12,442 nucleotides of DNA from JAJBWD01 sp041670885 (GCA_041670885.1 JBAXYJ010000068.1:1-12442); one strand, 5' to 3'; numbered from the stretch's first letter, positions 1 to 6,417 are shown. The notes: a model not told the origin generated them from the sequence alone. A program made the numbers and translations.

Positions 1-1
1 C

Positions 2-700
2 AGCTGGAGATTACGTGAACAAATTCTTGATATTTTCGAGATGACAACAGGCGGAAGAGTAATTTTTTCTGTTTGTGAAGTTGGCGGGGTAAGAAAAGAT
101 ATTACTCCTGAAATGCTGAAAAAGATATCTGAAACAATGGATAGTTTTGAAAAGGAATTTTTAGAATTGACAAATGTATTCTTAAACGATTCCTCAGTAA
201 AATCCCGTACTGTAGGTGTGGGAGTGCTGTCTAAACAACAAGCTTTTGATTTAGGCGCTGTAGGACCTATGGGAAGGGCCAGTGGAATCGATGTAGATAT
301 GAGAAAACAAGGCTATGCTGCTTATGGAAAATTAAAATTTGAGCCAATTATTGAAACAGCTGGTGATTCATATGCAAGGACAAGTGTTAGAATCAGAGAG
401 ATTTTCCAATCAATTGATTTAATAAGGCAGTGTATTGCTATAATTCCAGATGGCGATATAAAGACAAAAGTTACAGGTAATCCCAATGGTGAGTCTTTTA
501 TAAGATTAGAACAGCCACGTGGGCAGGTAGTATATTATTCAAAGGCAAACGGAACAAAATTCCTTGACAGAGTTAGAGTCCGCACACCGACATTTGCCAA
601 CATACCTGCTTTACTGGAAACACTAAAGGGTTGTACACTTGCAGATGTGCCAATATTGATTCTTACAATTGACCCATGTATAAGTTGTACAGAACGATAA
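2..700 (+). CDS. echE: Ech-type energy-converting [NiFe] hydrogenase large subunit, 5' truncated
   Basis: The reading frame is open from base 2 with no start in the window, so this is the C-terminal 232 residues of a longer protein. It ends in DPCISCTER, the distal nickel-binding DPCxxC motif of [NiFe] hydrogenase large subunits. The stretch GAVGPMGRASGIDVDMR is typical of group 4 (Ech/CooH/HycE) catalytic subunits, which are related to complex I NuoD. The family reduces protons with ferredoxin electrons at the membrane and conserves energy as an ion gradient. The polypeptide stops right after the motif Arg, so there is no C-terminal extension for a maturation protease to cut. An EchF-type ferredoxin subunit starts 25 nt downstream and hypA and hypB follow, so this is the tail of an ech-hyp operon. 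The family is clear; the Ech subtype is inferred from length, neighbours and C-terminus. Confidence 0.9.
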   Translation, partial: SWRLREQILDIFEMTTGGRVIFSVCEVGGVRKDITPEMLKKISETMDSFEKEFLELTNVFLNDSSVKSRTVGVGVLSKQQAFDLGAVGPMGRASGIDVDMRKQGYAAYGKLKFEPIIETAGDSYARTSVRIREIFQSIDLIRQCIAIIPDGDIKTKVTGNPNGESFIRLEQPRGQVVYYSKANGTKFLDRVRVRTPTFANIPALLETLKGCTLADVPILILTIDPCISCTER

Positions 701-725
701 TACTAAATGATAGGATGGTGGAGTT

Positions 726-1100
726 ATGTCTATTTTAAGTATGACAAAAACACTTTTTAAAAGTATAATTCATGGACCCTATACAGTGCTTTATCCTATA
801 AAACAGAAAGCAGGCTTTGAGAGAACAAGAGGCAAAATAGAAAATAACATTGATGACTGTATATTTTGCGGAATGTGTGAAAGACGCTGTCCTGCCGGAG
901 CCATTAAGGTGGATAGAGCAAATAAAACATGGACTATTGATAGGCTTAGATGTATTCAATGTAACTACTGTGCTGAGGGCTGCCCTAAGAAATGTCTTAA
1001 GATGAATACCCATTATACAACGCCGTCAACAACAGGTGTAAAGGATGTACTTACAAATGCACGAGTATCCGATAACAAAGAGAATAATACAAATAGCTGA
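726..1100 (+). CDS. echF: Ech hydrogenase 2x[4Fe-4S] ferredoxin subunit EchF
   Basis: This 124-residue protein carries two CxxCxxCxxxC clusters: C45, C48, C51, C55 and C76, C79, C82, C86, with one more Cys at 90. That is the bacterial-type 2[4Fe-4S] fold of the EchF/HycF/NuoI family. The subunit passes electrons from ferredoxin toward the small hydrogenase subunit on the cytoplasmic face. The N-terminal ~40 residues (HGPYTVLYPIKQK) match the usual EchF lead-in and hold no membrane helix. The start is supported by AGGATGGTGGAG ending just before the ATG. The polar tail after about residue 100 runs 44 nt into hypA, which points to translational coupling. The assignment is firm given the preceding echE. 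Confidence 0.9.
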   Translation: MSILSMTKTLFKSIIHGPYTVLYPIKQKAGFERTRGKIENNIDDCIFCGMCERRCPAGAIKVDRANKTWTIDRLRCIQCNYCAEGCPKKCLKMNTHYTTPSTTGVKDVLTNARVSDNKENNTNS

Positions 1101-1395
1101 GGAATTTGCTAAAAAAAATAATGCCAGCCAGATTAAACAAATTAATCTGGTGGTAGGTGATTATTCAGGATATGTAGCCAGTTCCATTGAATTATATTTT
1201 GATATTATTGCAGAAGACAGCATATGTAAAGGTGCTAAACTCAGCATAGAGCGTGTAACGCCTATGCTGAAATGCAATGATTGTGGCAAATTATTTATAA
1301 GAAAGCCCTTTTCTTTTCAATGCCCTATGTGTAATGGTGAAGGCAGTCCAACAGAGATAGGAAAAGAATTTTATATTAAATCTATAGAAGTATGA
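1057..1395 (+). CDS. hypA: Hydrogenase nickel-insertion protein HypA
   Basis: HypA is a small metallochaperone that, with HypB, delivers nickel to the hydrogenase large subunit. I place the start at the ATG at 1057, not the in-frame ATG at 1045, because the family begins with Met-His-Glu, whose His2 and N-terminal amine bind nickel; AAGGAT at 1041-1046 serves as ribosome binding site. The resulting protein has 112 residues, normal for HypA. The structural zinc site is visible as C73-x2-C76 and C89-x2-C92. The start lies inside echF (44-nt overlap), and hypB follows after 13 nt, so the three genes are likely translated from one message. No unusual residues were seen. Confidence 0.93.
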   Translation: MHEYPITKRIIQIAEEFAKKNNASQIKQINLVVGDYSGYVASSIELYFDIIAEDSICKGAKLSIERVTPMLKCNDCGKLFIRKPFSFQCPMCNGEGSPTEIGKEFYIKSIEV

Positions 1396-1408
1396 TAGGA
1401 GCATTAAT

Positions 1409-2062
1409 ATGTCAGAAAATAAAGAGATAGAAATAATGCAGTCTGTTTATGATAAAAATGATCAGGTTGCAGCAGAAATAAACTTATCATTGACTAAAAA
1501 AGGAATATTTGCAGTTAATGTTATGGGTTCCCCAGGAGCTGGTAAAACTTCATCATTAATTCAAATAATAAAGGGACTTAATAATATTACCCCTTATGTT
1601 ATTGAAGGTGATATAGAAGCAGATTTCGACACAAAAACGCTGCTTTCATTAGGCGTTAAAGCTATACAAATAAATACTGAGGGAGCCTGTCACCTTGATT
1701 CTCCTATGATTGGGAAAGCAGTAGATGACCTGGATATTGAAAAAGGTATATTGTTTATCGAAAACATAGGAAACTTAGTCTGTCCTGCGGAGTTTCAGAT
1801 TGGTGAGCACATGAAAATGTTGATTTCAACTGTAACTGAAGGCAGTGACAAACCATATAAATATCCCTTAGCTTTTGAGAAGGCAGATATTATTATTATT
1901 AATAAATGCGATCTGCTGCCATATGTAGATTTTGATGAGAATTTCTTTATGAAGGGTGTAAGAGCATTAAATAAAACTGCACCTGTCATTAAAGTATCCT
2001 GTAAAACAGGCCAGGGATTTGATGAGGTGAGGACAGTTCTTAAAAATAAGGGACAGTTCTAA
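1409..2062 (+). CDS. hypB: Hydrogenase nickel-incorporation GTPase HypB
   Basis: HypB is a SIMIBI-class GTPase that powers nickel transfer to the hydrogenase precursor with HypA. Visible motifs are the Walker A loop GSPGAGKTS (residues 40-48), IEGD (66-69), the metal-binding GACHLD (C94, H95), NLVCP (C125) and the guanine-specificity motif NKCD (165-168). It lacks the N-terminal CxxCGC motif and any His-rich stretch, so it should not store nickel. The ribosome binding site TAGGAG lies about 8 nt before the ATG. The last ten residues (RTVLKNKGQF) are odd: they are encoded by two copies of GGACAGTTCT, a near match to the end motif of the downstream transposase element. The usual C-terminal segment may therefore have been replaced or reshaped. 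hypC-F are not in the window. Confidence 0.93.
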   Translation: MSENKEIEIMQSVYDKNDQVAAEINLSLTKKGIFAVNVMGSPGAGKTSSLIQIIKGLNNITPYVIEGDIEADFDTKTLLSLGVKAIQINTEGACHLDSPMIGKAVDDLDIEKGILFIENIGNLVCPAEFQIGEHMKMLISTVTEGSDKPYKYPLAFEKADIIIINKCDLLPYVDFDENFFMKGVRALNKTAPVIKVSCKTGQGFDEVRTVLKNKGQF

Positions 2063-2172
2063 AATAATTTATTTAATAAATAATTGAAATTAGTCCTGCA
2101 ATGCAGGACTTTTTTTAATGGGGACGGTTCTCAAAAAAATATGTTTAGTGAATAATTAAAATTAGTTCTGCA
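2050..2172 (+). repeat. Diverged direct repeat of about 51 nt: hypB 3' end and RAYT element left end
   Basis: Copy A (2050-2100) starts GGGACAGTTCT and ends at the first terminator arm AGTCCTGCA. Copy B (2121-2172) starts GGGACGGTTCT and ends AGTTCTGCA. With one gap I count about 43 of 52 matching columns. Copy A includes the last hypB codons, its stop and half of its terminator; copy B is the left end of the transposase element. The second hairpin arm (TGCAGGACTTTT) follows in both, directly in A (2102-2113) and after an insertion in B (2219-2230). Confidence 0.75.
2092..2117 (+). terminator. Rho-independent terminator of the ech-hyp operon
   Basis: An 8-bp stem AGTCCTGC/GCAGGACT with an AAT loop is followed by seven or more T residues, 30 nt after the hypB stop. 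The same stem sequence recurs at the base of the hairpin in front of the transposase gene (2164-2227), so the terminator appears to derive from, or share origin with, the mobile element's left end. Confidence 0.85.
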
Positions 2173-2227
2173 CATAATATCAACAGCTAAGCAAAAAAAG
2201 TAAGGAGTTGATATTATGTGCAGGACT
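2164..2227 (+). promoter_or_regulatory. Long inverted repeat enclosing the transposase ribosome binding site and start codon
   Basis: The arms 2164-2184 and 2207-2227 are 21 nt each and complementary at 20 positions; the exception is a T opposite G, which would pair as G-U in RNA. The 22-nt loop holds most of the Shine-Dalgarno AAGGAG (2202-2207), and the ATG at 2216 plus the next codons lie in the right arm. As RNA this should hide the start codon; as single-stranded DNA it is a strong hairpin of the kind HUH transposases recognise. Both roles are inference. Confidence 0.8.
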
Positions 2228-3133
2228 TTTCGCATTAAGGATGATGATTTTATATATCATGTTATGGGAAGGAGCATTAGTGACATCCCCCTGTTTAGAG
2301 ATGATAAAGACAAAGATAAATACCTATTTTATGTTAAAAAGTACCAAAAGAAATTTGACTTTAAGGTATATGCTTATTGCCTTATGTCAACCCATGCCCA
2401 CCTTTTGATAGATGCAAACGGAGCTGACATTTCAAAGTTCATGCATGGAATTAACCAGAGCTATGCTCAGTACTTTAATAATAAGTATGACCGCCATGGA
2501 CACGTATTTCAGGATAGATTCAAAAGCAAGGTAGTAGATAGTGATGATTATTTGTTTACAGTATCGGCATACATACATAACAATCCTACTGATATTGAAG
2601 GCTATGAAAATTGCCCTGAAGAGTACAAATACTCCTCCTTCAGTGTGTATCTGGGGTTAAAGGAAGACGTATATGGCATAGTGGATGAAGAGTTCATTAT
2701 GGGCCTTTTTAATGAAAATGTTAAAAAAGCAAGAGAAAAATACTATAAATTTGTAATGAAATGCGATGATGAGTATATGAAGATGCAGCATGAATTTAAA
2801 GATGAAAAGGGCCAATATAGAAGTGAAAGAACAGTGCTGGTAAGAGATTTTAAAGCTGAGGACGTTATGGATTTTATTGAAAAATACACTAATGTAGACG
2901 AAAAAATGTTAAAGTGGAAGTATAAAAGGGAAGCAAAGGAGAGCAGAGCCTTATGTGTTTTTTTAATAAGATATTATTGTGATTTTACATATAAAGAAAT
3001 ATGTGCATTGATTGGAAGATTGACCTTGTCCAGGGTATCTGAGCTGTCAAATATAGGATTAGAATTAATTGAAAATAATAAAAGATATAAGAATATAATG
3101 GAAGACTTTTTGAAAGAAAAGGCAGCAGTGTAA
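2216..3133 (+). CDS. REP-associated tyrosine transposase (RAYT, Y1/IS200-like), intact
   Basis: This 305-residue protein is a single-strand DNA transposase of the HUH Y1 family. The metal-binding HUH motif is THAH (H60, H62), and the probable nucleophile is Y119 in SAYIHNNP. GHVFQDRFKS (95-104) is another family hallmark. The catalytic domain fills about residues 1-165. The C-terminal part, with KREAKESRALCVFLIRYY and a helix-turn-helix-like segment around 260-290, is the extra domain of larger RAYTs. Such proteins bind hairpin repeats and are usually single-copy and domesticated rather than active in bursts. No frameshift or internal stop is present. The start at 2216 has AAGGAG 8 nt upstream, but both lie in a large hairpin that may limit expression. 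The nested frame starting at 2208 is rejected. Confidence 0.9.
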   Translation: MCRTFRIKDDDFIYHVMGRSISDIPLFRDDKDKDKYLFYVKKYQKKFDFKVYAYCLMSTHAHLLIDANGADISKFMHGINQSYAQYFNNKYDRHGHVFQDRFKSKVVDSDDYLFTVSAYIHNNPTDIEGYENCPEEYKYSSFSVYLGLKEDVYGIVDEEFIMGLFNENVKKAREKYYKFVMKCDDEYMKMQHEFKDEKGQYRSERTVLVRDFKAEDVMDFIEKYTNVDEKMLKWKYKREAKESRALCVFLIRYYCDFTYKEICALIGRLTLSRVSELSNIGLELIENNKRYKNIMEDFLKEKAAV

Positions 3134-3174
3134 GCATAAATAATAAAGCTGCATGAAATTTTTGGAAATATGAT

Positions 3175-3258
3175 AAGGAAGTATTTTAAAAAACCAGTTT
3201 AAGTAGACAAGCATCAAAAAATAAGGTCCTAACTAATTGGTTTTTTAAAAATTTCCTT
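3175..3258 (+). repeat. Imperfect long hairpin downstream of the transposase gene
   Basis: TTTTAAAAAACCA (3184-3196) is perfectly complementary to TGGTTTTTTAAAA (3238-3250). The pairing extends outward, after small bulges, through AAGGAA (3175-3180) and TTCCTT (3253-3258). It lies inside the element's right end, where HUH transposons carry subterminal structured DNA. A role in end recognition is inferred. Confidence 0.55.
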
Positions 3259-3290
3259 CATAAGGCATGTTCTCATTTAAAAAAATAGTT

Positions 3291-3330
3291 AATCTCAGAT
3301 TATTTAATATTAAAATCTGAGATTTCTTTA
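3291..3330 (+). terminator. Hairpin terminator after the transposase gene
   Basis: AATCTCAGAT (3291-3300) pairs perfectly with ATCTGAGATT (3315-3324). The loop itself contains the palindrome TTTAATATTAAA. The T-rich tail (TCTTTA) is weak, so termination efficiency is uncertain; it could instead be a structural repeat of the element. Confidence 0.5.
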
Positions 3331-3373
3331 ATTGGTATAAAAACGAAATAAATAAGAACCGTCCCTATTAAAC

Positions 3374-3403
3374 TTGTATAAGATAGTATACAACTATTAT
3401 AAT
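3374..3403 (+). promoter_or_regulatory. Possible sigma-A promoter of the FG-GAP-like gene
   Basis: TTGTAT (3374-3379) and TATAAT (3398-3403) are 18 nt apart. The -10 box is only 14 nt from the ATG, so a normal transcription start would fall within the ribosome binding site TAGGAG (3407-3412). In such AT-rich DNA this may be chance. Confidence 0.3.
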
Positions 3404-3417
3404 ATTTAGGAGCTGTT

Positions 3418-4143
3418 ATGTATAATTGCTGCTTTAAGCCTAATATGAAATATCCTATGATTGTTGCTTTTGCAAGGGCAGACGTGAATGGTGACAGAAT
3501 ACCGGATAATGTTTATTTAACCGGCAGAAAGACAGTAACCAGTCCATTTGTTCAAAATATCACCCTTTTAATTCAAGATGGAATTACAGGCAGATTTACC
3601 AGAATATCTCTTAGTGAAAATGCAGGATATAATCCAAGACTATTTTTAGGAGATTTTACAGGAGATGGCATCGATGATATCTTAATAAGCATTGATTCAG
3701 GTGGCAGCGGTGCAATAATGTACCACTATATTTATTCCTTTGTTGATAATAGTGACCAATTACTTTTTGACTTTAATGTATATAATGAGGAATACAAGTA
3801 TGATGTTACTTATAAAGACGACTATAAGGTGGAAGTTATCAGCAGGAAAAATAATGCAAAATACATCATAGATATATCTAACAAGGGAGCCGATTATTTA
3901 AACGAAATATACGATGAGAACGGAAAGCTGAAAAATCCAATCAGCGGATTTGTAAACCCGCTAAGCGGCTTATATCCTGTGGATTTTGATTCCAATAATG
4001 TATATGAACTGTTAGCCTATCAAAAGATAGCCGGAAGATATAATGCAGACTCTTTAGGCTATATTTTAAACACCTTAAAATGGAAAGAGGATACGTTTAT
4101 TTTATATAATCAATATACAGCTATTTTTGGATCAGAAGCATAA
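3418..4143 (+). CDS. FG-GAP/VCBS-like repeat protein of unknown function
   Basis: I do not recognise a characterised homologue. The 241-residue protein has two calcium-loop motifs of the FG-GAP/VCBS beta-propeller type: DVNGDRIPD (residues 22-30) and DFTGDGIDD (79-87). A third, degenerate one is VDFDSNNVYELLAY (188-201). Such repeats usually form blades of extracellular or surface propellers. However, there is no signal peptide or membrane helix, and the N-terminus starts MYNCCFKPN, so the protein looks cytoplasmic or exported by another route, for example in spore layers. The start is backed by TAGGAG 5 nt upstream. It lies alone between the transposase element and a decayed region, with no functional partner nearby. 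Confidence 0.7.
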   Translation: MYNCCFKPNMKYPMIVAFARADVNGDRIPDNVYLTGRKTVTSPFVQNITLLIQDGITGRFTRISLSENAGYNPRLFLGDFTGDGIDDILISIDSGGSGAIMYHYIYSFVDNSDQLLFDFNVYNEEYKYDVTYKDDYKVEVISRKNNAKYIIDISNKGADYLNEIYDENGKLKNPISGFVNPLSGLYPVDFDSNNVYELLAYQKIAGRYNADSLGYILNTLKWKEDTFILYNQYTAIFGSEA

Positions 4144-4325
4144 TACCCCAGGAGTATTGCAAAATCTATACAATTAAAAGTTCTAAATCCTGTTCTATAT
4201 ACTAAATGTAGTCTCCATATTGTGCAAACCTTAGAGGGAGGGCGAATTGAAATTACACAACAAGTTTATGAATAGTCGCTAAATTATGCTAAATAACGAA
4301 TTAAAATCAAGTAAACCTATTTTTG
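4144..4325. other. Gene-free interval before the istA relic
   Basis: I find no supportable gene on either strand. The only gene-like signal is GAGGGAGG (4234-4241) followed at 4247 by a TTG-started frame of 11 codons ending at 4282. This may be the start of a lost gene or chance. No tRNA, riboswitch or clear promoter was seen. Confidence 0.4.
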
Positions 4326-4360
4326 AAAAACAGATTATCGCATTTGATAAGCTGTTTTTA
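4326..4360. terminator. Hairpin with T-runs on both sides (possible bidirectional terminator)
   Basis: AAACAGATTATC (4328-4339) pairs with GATAAGCTGTTT (4346-4357) around a six-base loop, with one A-G mismatch. A T-run follows on either strand. It partly overlaps the end of the istA relic, so it may have evolved after decay or be coincidental. Confidence 0.45.
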
Positions 4361-4658
4361 TTTTCTTGTTTGAGGTTCTATATATGGCAAAGTATCGCCT
4401 GCCCAATCATTCCTCTATTCACTTATGCTCTATATGAATAGTTAATTTGTTAACCTATTTAAATTGTCTGTAGTTATTACAAAATCTAGTACACATAATT
4501 CCACCAGGATATTTTCTTTTGTATTCTTCCAAAAGCAACATTAGCGTAACATTTTACTTCTTCATTTCATAGAAAACATATTTCATATCCGGTTTTGTAG
4601 CTGAATTTTTATTTTCTACGTGTGGATACAGTAGATTGGAGGATTCATCAAGGATATC
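4341..4658 (-). pseudogene. Relic of an IS21-family transposase (istA), N-terminal region
   Basis: Read on the - strand in a single frame from 4658 down to 4341, the translation gives YPHVENKNSATKPDMKYVF, then NVTLMLLLEEYKRKYPGG, CTRFCNNYRQF, LTIHIEHK and NKKIKTAYQM. These follow one another in the order found in IstA between its N-terminal helix-turn-helix and the start of the DDE domain (pattern VTL-LLWEEYK, QFC-YR, MHIEHK-GE). Four in-frame stops interrupt it, at 4556-4554 and after FK, EHK and IEE, with no frameshift needed. The HTH, most of the catalytic domain and istB are missing. Assignment is by remembered family pattern only; a profile search would settle it. Confidence 0.68.
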
Positions 4659-4680
4659 TTAAAGATATGATACTTTTCAG

Positions 4681-4908
4681 TTCCCAATTATCTTAGGCAG
4701 GGCAGAAGATGGTTATGATCCGACTAATAAGCTAAAGGCTATGGAAAAAGCCATGGAATGGGGCGATAAGATTCCACTTGGAATTTTGTATAAAGAAGAA
4801 AAACAAGATTTTCATGATAAAATTGATTTTCTTAAGAATGGTAAACCACTTGTAGATAGCGACTTTGATTTAGATAAGATTAGTGGTTTTATGAAAGATT
4901 TTCAATAA
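4681..4908 (+). pseudogene. C-terminal remnant of a 2-oxoacid:ferredoxin oxidoreductase beta subunit
   Basis: The frame encodes about 75 residues, including EDGYDPTNKLKAMEKAMEWG, DKIPLGILYKEEK and GKPLVDSDFDLDKISGF, then a stop. This is the typical end of KorB/VorB/PorB-type beta subunits, in which YDPTN and the IPxGxxYxEE strand are conserved. The thiamine-diphosphate-binding N-terminal two thirds are absent. The frame has a stop at 4660-4662 upstream, and no start codon with a ribosome binding site precedes the homologous part. It abuts the istA relic, suggesting an insertion destroyed the gene. The substrate class cannot be told from this stub. Confidence 0.75.
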
Positions 4909-4920
4909 AAATAATTATTG

Positions 4921-4946
4921 ATTAAAATATAAGATTTTAGAGGTAT
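4921..4946 (+). repeat. 26-nt leader-like repeat, second copy at 6755-6780
   Basis: The segment reads ATTAAAATATAAG then ATTTTAGAGGTAT and matches the leader of the desulfoferrodoxin gene (6755-6780) at 24 of 26 positions, including the ribosome-binding-site part GAGGT. Here it is followed by an ATG at 4955 whose frame closes after eight codons. It may be the remnant of a lost gene start. Confidence 0.5.
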
Positions 4947-5070
4947 AAGTAAGTATGAAAAAACTAAAGCTACTGATATAAAATGCAGTAGGATGAATCT
5001 GCGCAAATAAAATAGGGATAAACCTGACACTAAAGGTTATACCTAAGTCACATAGGAGGATAATATTATT

Positions 5071-6261
5071 ATGCCATTTAAAATTAATGATTTAGTAACT
5101 TGGGTTGGGAAAATCGATTGGGAATTAAGAACTTTTCATGGTGAAGAATATTCTACACATAAGGGTTCTTCCTACAATTCATATCTAATCAGAGATGAAA
5201 AGACAGTATTAATTGATACAGTTTGGAGTCCTTTTTCAAAAGAATTCATAGCGAATTTAAAAAAAGAAATTGATTTAAGTAATATCGACTATATAATTAT
5301 GAATCATTCCGAAAGTGATCATAGTGGTGCTCTTTTAGATTTAATGAAGGAGATACCTGATACTCCAATCTATTGTACTAAAAGTGGTACTAAAATATTA
5401 AAGGGAACTTATCATCAGGATTGGAACTTTAGAGAAGTCAAGACTGGAGATACATTAGATATTGGTAAAAATAAGCTTGTATTCGTAGAAGCAAAGATGC
5501 TTCATTGGCCAGACACTATGTTTACTTATTTAACAGGTGAAAATGTTTTGTTTAGTAATGATGGGTTTGGTCAGCATTTTACTTCAGAGCATATGTATAA
5601 TGATTTGGTTGATACTTCAGAATTGTATCAGGAAGCAATAAAATATTATGCAAATATTTTAACTCCGTATAGCAAATTTGTTGAAAATAAAATTTCCGAA
5701 ATACTCGGTTTAAATTTAGCAGTTGATATGATTTGCCCAAGTCACGGCATTATATGGAGAGATAATCCACTTCAAATAGTAAATAAATATATGGAATGGG
5801 CTAAAAATTATAAGGAAAATCAAATTACAATAATCTATGATACTATGTGGAATGCTACAAGAAGAATGGCTGAGACCATAGCAGAAGGCATAAGTTCAGT
5901 AGACAAAACTGTCACTGTAAAGATATTTAAATCCGGGAAAGGTGATAAAAATGATATCCTCACAGAAGTGTTCAAGTCAAAGCTAATACTTGTTGGGTCT
6001 TCCACTATAAATAAAGGGATTCTATCCTCTGCAGCAGGAGTATTAGAGATGATTAAAGGGCTTAACTTCAAAGAAAAGAAAGCAGCAGCTTTTGGCAGCT
6101 ATGGCTGGGGTGGAGAGTCAGTAAAATTAATTACTGAAGAGTTAAGTAAGGCAGGTTTTGAAATAGTAAGTGAAGGTCTGAGTGAATTGTGGAATCCTGA
6201 TGAAGCTGGTCTTAATAGATGCAGAGATTTTGGGAAAAGCATTGCAGAAAGCAGTAAATAA
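5071..6261 (+). CDS. fprA: Flavodiiron protein (A-type flavoprotein, O2/NO reductase)
   Basis: This 396-residue cytoplasmic enzyme reduces O2 to water (and/or NO to N2O) with electrons usually supplied by rubredoxin. The metallo-beta-lactamase-like domain (about 1-245) holds the di-iron ligands H79-x-E81-x-D83-H84, H145 (MLHWPD), D164 (FSNDGFG) and H225 (PSHG). The flavodoxin domain (about 250-396) opens with the FMN phosphate loop TMWNAT (258-263). There is no fused rubredoxin or flavin-reductase module, so this is the simple class A form; a rubredoxin gene is at 10524 in the same cluster. The ribosome binding site AGGAGG (5054-5059) lies 11 nt before the ATG, slightly far. It heads an oxygen-defence gene set, and regulation by a peroxide or oxygen sensor is likely but not shown. 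Preference for O2 or NO cannot be told from sequence alone. Confidence 0.95.
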   Translation: MPFKINDLVTWVGKIDWELRTFHGEEYSTHKGSSYNSYLIRDEKTVLIDTVWSPFSKEFIANLKKEIDLSNIDYIIMNHSESDHSGALLDLMKEIPDTPIYCTKSGTKILKGTYHQDWNFREVKTGDTLDIGKNKLVFVEAKMLHWPDTMFTYLTGENVLFSNDGFGQHFTSEHMYNDLVDTSELYQEAIKYYANILTPYSKFVENKISEILGLNLAVDMICPSHGIIWRDNPLQIVNKYMEWAKNYKENQITIIYDTMWNATRRMAETIAEGISSVDKTVTVKIFKSGKGDKNDILTEVFKSKLILVGSSTINKGILSSAAGVLEMIKGLNFKEKKAAAFGSYGWGGESVKLITEELSKAGFEIVSEGLSELWNPDEAGLNRCRDFGKSIAESSK

Positions 6262-6389
6262 TTATACTGGGCACATACCGTCTTTTAAGGTGTTTCTCAT
6301 ATAAGGCTGTTCCCTTAGAAAAATTAAAGAAGAAAAGGCTGAAATGCCTTGAAATCCATACTAAGCTAAAAAAGAGTAGCAAAAAATAT

Positions 6390-6417
6390 TTGCATTTTTT
6401 ACCTTATGGTGTATAAT
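6390..6417 (+). promoter_or_regulatory. Sigma-A-type promoter of the small Cys protein gene
   Basis: TTGCAT (6390-6395) and TATAAT (6412-6417) are separated by 16 nt and lie about 60 nt before the ATG at 6476, leaving room for a normal leader. The -10 box overlaps GTATAATTATCATAT (6411-6425), which matches 11 of 14 fixed positions of the Bacillus PerR box TTATAATnATTATAA as I recall it. The match is suggestive only in such AT-rich sequence. Confidence 0.5.

Larger units (their letters stand above)
2120..3366 (+). mobile_element. RAYT-type transposase element with 12-bp inverted ends
   Basis: GGGGACGGTTCT at 2120-2131 is matched in inverse orientation by AGAACCGTCCCT at 3355-3366 (11 of 12). 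Between them lie one intact Y1 transposase gene and several hairpins, so the unit is about 1.25 kb. I recall GGGACGGTTCT-like motifs as common dispersed repeats near such transposases in Firmicutes, but this was not checked here. Exact ends are uncertain because single-strand HUH transposases do not make target duplications. The unit sits directly behind the hypB terminator, where further hyp genes could be expected. Confidence 0.7.

Noticed and set aside
735..1013. Minus-strand frame of 92 codons opposite echF
   Set aside because: It is antisense to a clear ferredoxin gene and its Cys content simply mirrors the coding strand.
2208..2408. Overlapping + strand frame of 66 codons at the transposase start
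   Set aside because: It overlaps the well-supported RAYT frame, lacks its own family similarity and has a poorer ribosome binding site.
4247..4282. TTG-started frame of 11 codons behind GAGGGAGG
   Set aside because: It is too short to support as a gene; noted only as a possible lost start.
4625..4692. Plus-strand frame reading VDTVDWRIHQGYLKDMILF
   Set aside because: It looked protein-like but has no start or family match, and its first half is antisense to the better supported istA relic.
6330..6355. AAGGC/GCCTT hairpin after the flavodiiron gene
   Set aside because: It has a five-base stem without a following T-run, so it cannot be called a terminator.
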